From positions 496,001 through 560,000 of the forward strand of contig NZ_LR594675.1 of the NCBI RefSeq assembly GCF_901827205.1: a stretch of DNA of 64,000 bases. Reading direction: 5' to 3'. A program made the position numbers and the translations under genes. Position 1 is the stretch's first letter; the number at the start of each line of letters is the position of its first letter. Of this stretch, positions 59,744 through 64,000 are shown piece after piece. The DNA is from Variovorax sp. PBS-H4. GTDB lineage: Bacteria; Pseudomonadota; Gammaproteobacteria; Burkholderiales; Burkholderiaceae_C. The notes below the pieces were generated by a model. It saw only the letters and a list, made by a program, of their open reading frames with translations, ran no database searches and was not told the DNA's origin.

Positions 59744-60483
59744 CGACGACATCCCTCCAGCGCCTCGCGTTGGCCTTGACCGCGGGCGCTGCACTGGCTG
59801 CCGGTCTTTCTGCCTGCGTGCCGCTGGTGGTCGGCGGCGCGGCGGTGGTGGGCGCGGGCATGGTGGCGACCGACCGCCGCAGCTCGGGCGCGCAGATCGA
59901 CGACCAGGGCATCGAGCTGCGCGCAAGCGCGCGCGTGCGCGAGATCGCGAACGACCAGATGTACGTCAGCGTCACCAGCTTCAACCGCCAGGTGCTGCTG
60001 ACGGGCGCCGTCGGCAGCGAGGCCGACCGCCGCCGCGTCGAGGACGTGGTGCGCCGCGTCGACAACGTGCGCTCGGTGGTCAACGAGCTCACGATCGGCG
60101 CGCCGAGCACCTTCCAGGAGCGCTCCAGCGACACCTTGATCGCCGGCAAGATCAAGGCTTCGCTGCTCGACGCCAAGGACGTCTTCGCGAACTCCTTCAA
60201 GGTCGTCGTGGAGCGCGGCACGGTCTACCTGATGGGCCTGGCCACGCGGCGCGAGACCGACCGCGCCACTGAAATCGCCCGCGGCGTCTCCGGCGTGCAA
60301 AGGGTGGTCCGAGTGGTCGAGATCGTCAGCGAGGCGGACCTGGCCGGCCAGCCGCAGCAGGGCGGCACCGCTGCCGCCCCGGGCGGCTCGCGCTCGAACG
60401 TGCCGCTGCCACCGATGGAGCCGCTGCCCCCCGCCGGCTCTTCGCAGCCCTCCGGCGGTGCGATCGCCACCCCCGTCCGCTAG
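59740..60483 (+). CDS. BON-domain lipoprotein (YraP/DolP-like)
   Basis: A 247-aa lipoprotein. The lipobox is LAAGLSAC (Cys ~27), followed by a Gly/Ala-rich stretch. Two BON domains follow: VREIANDQMYVSVTSFNRQV, LLTGAVGSEADRRRVEDVV, VDNVRSVVNELTIG, and IAGKIKASLLDAKDVFANSF, KVVVERGTVYLMGLATRRET. The Pro/Gly-rich tail of ~45 residues is longer than in YraP (DolP), the outer-membrane-quality-control lipoprotein of E. coli. It is coupled by ATGA to the SIS gene. Confidence 0.88.
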   Translation: MTTTSLQRLALALTAGAALAAGLSACVPLVVGGAAVVGAGMVATDRRSSGAQIDDQGIELRASARVREIANDQMYVSVTSFNRQVLLTGAVGSEADRRRVEDVVRRVDNVRSVVNELTIGAPSTFQERSSDTLIAGKIKASLLDAKDVFANSFKVVVERGTVYLMGLATRRETDRATEIARGVSGVQRVVRVVEIVSEADLAGQPQQGGTAAAPGGSRSNVPLPPMEPLPPAGSSQPSGGAIATPVR

Positions 60484-60492
60484 GAGATTCCA

Positions 60493-60552
60493 GAAACACT
60501 GCGGAACCGGCGTTGCCGGGCCGCTGGTGTTGCCCCCGGTGAGGGGGCGAGC
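60493..60552 (+). repeat. Intergenic GC-rich dyad repeat, copy 2 (short variant)
   Basis: Between the convergent BON and reductase genes lies a 60-base copy: CTGCGGAACCGGCGTTGCCG, then GGCCGCTGGTGTTGCCCCCG and GTGAGGGGGCGAGC. It lacks the internal ~35 bases (TGGGCGGCTACACGAAGTGA...) present in the copies at 9730, 62716 and 62817. It ends directly on the stop codon of the reductase gene. Confidence 0.8.
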
Positions 60553-61473
60553 TTATTTCAGCCGCGTGATCAGGCTGGACGTATCCCAGCGCCGGCCGCC
60601 GGCCTGCTGCACATCGGCATAGAACTGGTCCACCAGCGCGGTCACCGGCAGCCGCGCGCCGTTGCGCTTGGCCTCGTCGAGCACCAGGCCGAGGTCCTTG
60701 CGCATCCAATCCACCGCAAAGCCGAACTCGAACTTGCCCTCGACCATGGTCTTGCCACGGTTGTCCATCTGCCAGCTCTGCGCGGCGCCCTTGCCGATCA
60801 CGGCCAGCACCTCGTTCATGTCGAGCCCGGCGCGCTGCCCGAAGGCGATGGCCTCCGACAGGCCCTGCACCAGCCCCGCGATCGCGATCTGGTTGACCAT
60901 CTTGGCGAGCTGGCCCGCGCCGCTGTCGCCGAGCCGAGTGACGGCACGCGCGAAAGCGGCGATCACCGGCGTCACGCGCGCGAAGGCCGCCGCGTCGCCA
61001 CCGCACATCACCGTGAGCGCGCCGTTCTGCGCGCCGGCTTGCCCGCCCGATACGGGGGCGTCGATGAAGTGCACGCCGAGCGCCAGAGCCGCCTTCGACA
61101 GCTCGCGAGCCACGTCCGCCGAGGCGGTGGTGTGGTCGACGAAGACCGTGCCCTTGGCCATGCCGGGGAGGGCACCGTTCTCGCCCAGCACCACCGAGCG
61201 CAGGTCGTCGTCGTTGCCGACGCAGCAGAACACGATGTCGGCGCCGGCTGCGGCTTCACGCGGGGTGGGCGCCTGGCGCAGGCTGCCCTTGGCCTGGGCG
61301 CTGAATTCCTGCTGCCAGGCGGCCGACTTCGCGGCGGTGCGGTTGTAGACCGCGACATCATGGCCGGCCAGGGCGAGGTGGCCGGCCATGGGGTAGCCCA
61401 TCACGCCGAGGCCGAGGAAGGCGACCTTGTGCGCCGGGATGGGATCGTAGGTTTTGGGGTTGAGGCTGCTCAT
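60553..61473 (-). CDS. NAD(P)-dependent beta-hydroxyacid dehydrogenase (3-hydroxyisobutyrate/tartronate-semialdehyde family)
   Basis: A 306-aa two-domain reductase: VAFLGLGVMGYPMAGHLALA is the nucleotide-binding loop, FIDAPVSGGQAGAQNGALTV the substrate motif, and the catalytic Lys is in GAGQLAKMVNQIAIAGLVQG; the C-terminal all-helical domain ends LVDQFYADVQQAGGRRWDTS. The family includes 3-hydroxyisobutyrate, tartronate semialdehyde and glyoxylate/succinic semialdehyde reductases; the substrate is not clear here. Its stop joins a dyad repeat. Its start lies 36 bases from the pilU stop. Confidence 0.88.
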   Translation of the reverse strand: MSSLNPKTYDPIPAHKVAFLGLGVMGYPMAGHLALAGHDVAVYNRTAAKSAAWQQEFSAQAKGSLRQAPTPREAAAGADIVFCCVGNDDDLRSVVLGENGALPGMAKGTVFVDHTTASADVARELSKAALALGVHFIDAPVSGGQAGAQNGALTVMCGGDAAAFARVTPVIAAFARAVTRLGDSGAGQLAKMVNQIAIAGLVQGLSEAIAFGQRAGLDMNEVLAVIGKGAAQSWQMDNRGKTMVEGKFEFGFAVDWMRKDLGLVLDEAKRNGARLPVTALVDQFYADVQQAGGRRWDTSSLITRLK

Positions 61474-61509
61474 GGGGGCGAGCTTATCGCCCTTGCCCGC
61501 CTCGCGCGC

Positions 61510-62646
61510 TCAGACGATCGCGAAGTGCTCGGTGCCGGCGGACAGGTCGGTGGTGCGCGCGCGCTGGCTGTTGAGCTTGATCTGCAGCCGAAGGTCGTTG
61601 GCGGAGTCCGCGTTGCGCAGCGCATCCTCGAAGGAAATCATGTGGGTCTCGAACAGGTCGAACAACGCCTGGTCGAAGGTCTGCATGCCCAGATTGCGGC
61701 TCTTCTTCATGACCTCCTTGATCTCGCCGACCTCGCCCTTGTAGATCAGGTCGGTGATGAGCGGCGTATTCAGCAGGATCTCCACCGCGGCGATCCGGCC
61801 GCGGCCATCCTCGGTGGGGATGAGGCGCTGCGAGATCAACGAGCGCAAGTTGAGCGACAGGTCCATCAACAGCTGCGCGCGGCGCTCCTCGGGGAAGAAG
61901 TTGATGATCCGGTCGAGCGCCTGGTTGGCGCTGTTGGCGTGCAGCGTGGCCATGCACAGGTGCCCGGTCTCGGCAAAGGCCACCGCATGCTCCATGGTCT
62001 CGCGGTCGCGGATCTCGCCCATCAGAATGACGTCGGGCGCCTGGCGCAGCGTGTTCTTGAGCGCGGCCTCCCAGCTGTCGGTATCGATCCCGACCTCGCG
62101 CTGGGTCACGACGCAATTCTTGTGCGGGTGCACGAACTCCACCGGGTCTTCAACCGTCACGATGTGGCCGTAGGAATTCTCGTTGCGCCAGTCGATCATC
62201 GCGGCCAGCGTGGTCGACTTGCCTGAGCCGGTGGCGCCCACCAGGATGCACAGGCCGCGCTTGGTCATCGTCACGTCCTTCAGCACCTGCGGCATGTTCA
62301 GCCCGTCGATCGTGGGAAGCTTGGCCGGGATGGTCCGCAGCACCATGCCGACCTTGCCCTGCTGCACGAAGGCGTTGACGCGGAAGCGGCCGATGCCGGT
62401 GGGCGAGATCGCGAAGTTGCACTCCTTGGTGCGCTCGAACTCGGCCGTCTGGCGGTCGTTCATGATCGACCGCGTGAGTGCCAGCGTGTGCTGCGCGCCC
62501 AAGGCTTGCTGCGACACCTTGGTGACCTTCCCGTCGACCTTGATGGCCGGCGGGAAGTCCGCCGTGATGAACAGGTCGCTGCCGTTGCGGCTCACCATGA
62601 GCTTGAGCAGTTCGTTGATGAACTGACTGGCTTGATCGCGTTCCAT
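61510..62646 (-). CDS. pilU: Type IV pilus retraction ATPase PilU
   Basis: A 378-aa PilT-type hexameric ATPase: Walker A LVGATGSGKSTTLAAMIDWR, Asp box EDPVEFVHPHKNC, Walker B VILMGEIRDRETMEHA, His box ETGHLCMATLHANSANQALD. The N-terminal FINELLKLMVSRNGSDLFIT and the extended C-terminal tail are those of PilU rather than PilT. It works with PilT in pilus retraction and twitching motility. ATG at 62646. Confidence 0.93.
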   Translation of the reverse strand: MERDQASQFINELLKLMVSRNGSDLFITADFPPAIKVDGKVTKVSQQALGAQHTLALTRSIMNDRQTAEFERTKECNFAISPTGIGRFRVNAFVQQGKVGMVLRTIPAKLPTIDGLNMPQVLKDVTMTKRGLCILVGATGSGKSTTLAAMIDWRNENSYGHIVTVEDPVEFVHPHKNCVVTQREVGIDTDSWEAALKNTLRQAPDVILMGEIRDRETMEHAVAFAETGHLCMATLHANSANQALDRIINFFPEERRAQLLMDLSLNLRSLISQRLIPTEDGRGRIAAVEILLNTPLITDLIYKGEVGEIKEVMKKSRNLGMQTFDQALFDLFETHMISFEDALRNADSANDLRLQIKLNSQRARTTDLSAGTEHFAIV

Positions 62647-62715
62647 CTGACGACTCCTAGGTCAATTTGGCCGGCGTCCCTGGACGAGCGCGGCATTCAA
62701 GCTTATCCCCATGCG

Positions 62716-62808
62716 AGGAACACCGCGGAACCGGCTTCGCCGGGCCGCTGGTGTTGCCCCCGGTAGGGGGTGGGCGGCTACACGAAGTGAGCCAACCTGG
62801 GGGCGAGC
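62716..62808 (+). repeat. Intergenic GC-rich dyad repeat, copy 3 (full length)
   Basis: Full ~93-base copy: AGGAACACCGCGGAACCGGC, GCCGGGCCGCTGGTGTTGCC, CCCGGTAGGGGGTGGGCGGC, TACACGAAGTGAGCCAACCT, GGGGGCGAGC. It is in tandem with the next copy at a period of 96 bases. It lies between pilT and pilU, upstream of pilU. Confidence 0.9.
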
Positions 62809-62816
62809 AACATTCT

Positions 62817-62904
62817 CACCGCGGAACCGGCTTCGCCGGGCCGCTGGTGTTGCCCCCGGTAGGGGGTGGGCGGCTACACGAAGTGAGCCAACCTGGGGGC
62901 GAGC
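62817..62904 (+). repeat. Intergenic GC-rich dyad repeat, copy 4 (full length)
   Basis: Identical over its core to copy 3 and separated from it by eight unique bases. It ends five bases from the pilT stop, again placing the GGGGGCGAGC end next to a stop codon. Arms CCGGCTTCGCCGG and CCCCCGGTAGGGGG can form hairpins. Confidence 0.9.
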
Positions 62905-62909
62905 CATAT

Positions 62910-63953
62910 TCAGCCGGGGAAGTTTTCAGGGATCTTGGCCTTGCCGCGTGCCTCGGCGGCGGAAATGACATTGCGCCGCACCAGGTCCGTCAGGCACTGG
63001 TCCAGCGTCTGCATGCCCTGGCCGCTGCCGGTCTGGATCGAGGAATACATCTGCGCCACCTTGCCCTCGCGGATCAGGTTGCGGATGGCCGAGGTGCCCA
63101 GCATGATCTCGTGCGCCGCCACCCGGCCCTGGCCGTCCTTGGTCTTGCACAAAGTCTGCGAGACCACGGCCTGCAGCGACTCCGAGAGCATGGCGCGGAT
63201 CATTTCCTTTTCCTCGCCCGGGAACACGTCGATGATCCGGTCGATCGTCTTGGCGGCCGAGGAGGTGTGCAGAGTGCCGAACACCAGGTGGCCCGTCTCG
63301 GCGGCGGTCATCGCGAGGCGGATGGTTTCGAGGTCGCGCATTTCGCCGACCAGGATCGCGTCGGGGTCCTCGCGCAGCGCCGAGCGCAGGGCGTTGGCGA
63401 AGGACAGCGTCATCGGCCCGACCTCGCGCTGGTTGATCAGGCACTTCTTCGACTCGTGGACGAACTCGATCGGGTCTTCCACCGTCAGGATGTGGCCGTA
63501 CTCGGTCTCGTTGAGGTAGTTGATCATCGCCGCCAGCGTGGTGGACTTGCCCGAGCCGGTCGGGCCGGTCACGAGCACCAGGCCCCGGGGCTTGAGCGCG
63601 AGGTCGCCGAAAATCTTGGGCGCGTTGAGCTGCTCCAGCGTGAGGATCTTCGAGGGGATGGTCCGGAACACCGCCGCCGCGCCGCGGGCCTGGTTGAAGG
63701 CGTTCACGCGGAAGCGCGCGAGGCCGTCGATCTCGAAGGAAAAGTCGACCTCGAGGAATTCTTCGTAGTGCTTGCGGTGCGTGTCGCTCATGATGTCGTA
63801 CACCATGGCGTGCACGGCCTTGTGGTCGAGCGCGTCGACGTTGATGCGCCGCACGTCGCCGTGCACGCGGATCATGGGCGGCAGGCCGGATGACAGATGC
63901 AAGTCCGAGGCCTTGTTCTTTACGCTGAAGGCCAGCAGTTGGGTGATGTCCAC
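62910..63953 (-). CDS. pilT: Type IV pilus retraction ATPase PilT
   Basis: A 347-aa protein: DITQLLAFSVKNKASDLHLS, SGLPPMIRVHGDVRRIN, Walker A LVTGPTGSGKSTTLAAMINY, Asp box EDPIEFVHESKKCLINQREV, Walker B DAILVGEMRDLETIRLAMTA, His box TGHLVFGTLHTSSAAKTIDR and the C-terminal AIRNLIREGKVAQMYSSIQT with the conserved AIRNLIRE motif required for retraction. The start is GTG at 63953. The order pilT-pilU, both on the minus strand, is usual, but here the pair is separated by 263 bases with two dyad repeats. Confidence 0.94.
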   Translation of the reverse strand: MDITQLLAFSVKNKASDLHLSSGLPPMIRVHGDVRRINVDALDHKAVHAMVYDIMSDTHRKHYEEFLEVDFSFEIDGLARFRVNAFNQARGAAAVFRTIPSKILTLEQLNAPKIFGDLALKPRGLVLVTGPTGSGKSTTLAAMINYLNETEYGHILTVEDPIEFVHESKKCLINQREVGPMTLSFANALRSALREDPDAILVGEMRDLETIRLAMTAAETGHLVFGTLHTSSAAKTIDRIIDVFPGEEKEMIRAMLSESLQAVVSQTLCKTKDGQGRVAAHEIMLGTSAIRNLIREGKVAQMYSSIQTGSGQGMQTLDQCLTDLVRRNVISAAEARGKAKIPENFPG

Positions 63954-64000
63954 GAAGCTCCTCGGTGACGTTTTGATACGTTTTGACGATTATGACGATG
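63954..64000. promoter_or_regulatory. pilT upstream region (window end)
   Basis: Only 47 bases precede the pilT start before the window ends. On the minus strand a GAGGAG lies within a few bases of the GTG and serves as the ribosome-binding site. The near-repeat CGTTTTGATACGTTTTGACG is seen in the last 40 bases; nothing else can be said. Confidence 0.35.

Overview
The window looks like chromosome of a high-GC betaproteobacterium of the order Burkholderiales, most likely Comamonadaceae (Variovorax-like). This rests on the strong GC bias at third codon positions, the rsmI/yraN/SIS-domain/BON-lipoprotein block next to pilU and pilT, the ChvE/GguAB sugar transporter, and a GC-rich dyad repeat that recurs after stop codons. 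No rRNA, tRNA, CRISPR array, insertion sequence or integrase was seen. The assignment is by pattern recognition only.

Left part (1-20905): a truncated SDR dehydrogenase at the edge, a phospholipid N-methyltransferase-like gene, a remnant of a glycoside hydrolase gene and a TPP-dependent oxidase-like gene. Then follows a large pentose/aldose catabolic block: aldose 1-epimerase, SMP-30 lactonase, aldose 1-dehydrogenase (SDR), a LysR regulator of the GbpR type, 2-oxoglutarate-semialdehyde dehydrogenase, two binding proteins (YtfQ and ChvE types), two complete CUT2-type ABC transporters (GguAB; YtfRT-YjfF), an L-arabonate-type dehydratase and a 2-keto-3-deoxyarabonate dehydratase. Together they encode uptake of a sugar and its non-phosphorylative oxidation to 2-oxoglutarate (sugar to lactone to aldonate to 2-keto-3-deoxyaldonate to oxoglutarate semialdehyde to oxoglutarate). 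A GST gene closes the block.

Centre (20914-55193, minus strand): about 34 kb of tightly packed, mostly overlapping (ATGA/TGATG) genes form an extracellular contractile injection system (eCIS, Afp/PVC-like). In transcription order it has a DUF4255/Afp16-type terminator, a small accessory protein, sheath, tube, second sheath, second tube, a 60-aa Afp6-like protein, a LysM tube-cap protein, gpD/VgrG-like and gpV-like spike parts, a hydrophobic unknown, gp25, two baseplate-J proteins with a 22-codon ORF wedged between them, a tail-protein-I homologue, three proteins sharing one N-terminal module, a 172-aa unknown, a probable tape-measure protein, an AAA+ ATPase, and a 2,376-aa protein. The last combines annexin-like repeats, a hydrophobic hairpin and a C-terminal PD-(D/E)xK-like nuclease motif, and is the best candidate payload. 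It is followed by a coupled 252-aa unknown (possible immunity or adaptor protein) and a HEAT-repeat/SUMF1-fold protein.

Upstream of this operon lie a -24/-12 (sigma-54) promoter candidate, an eight-unit 7-bp tandem repeat, a hairpin, and a GAFTGA-containing sigma-54 activator without a receiver domain. A coiled-coil protein gene is divergent from the activator.

Right part (56796-64000): housekeeping genes rsmI (with divergent yraN 3 bp away), a DiaA/GmhA-like SIS protein, a BON-domain lipoprotein, a 3-hydroxyisobutyrate dehydrogenase-family reductase, and the twitching-motility ATPases pilU and pilT, with copies of the dyad repeat between them.
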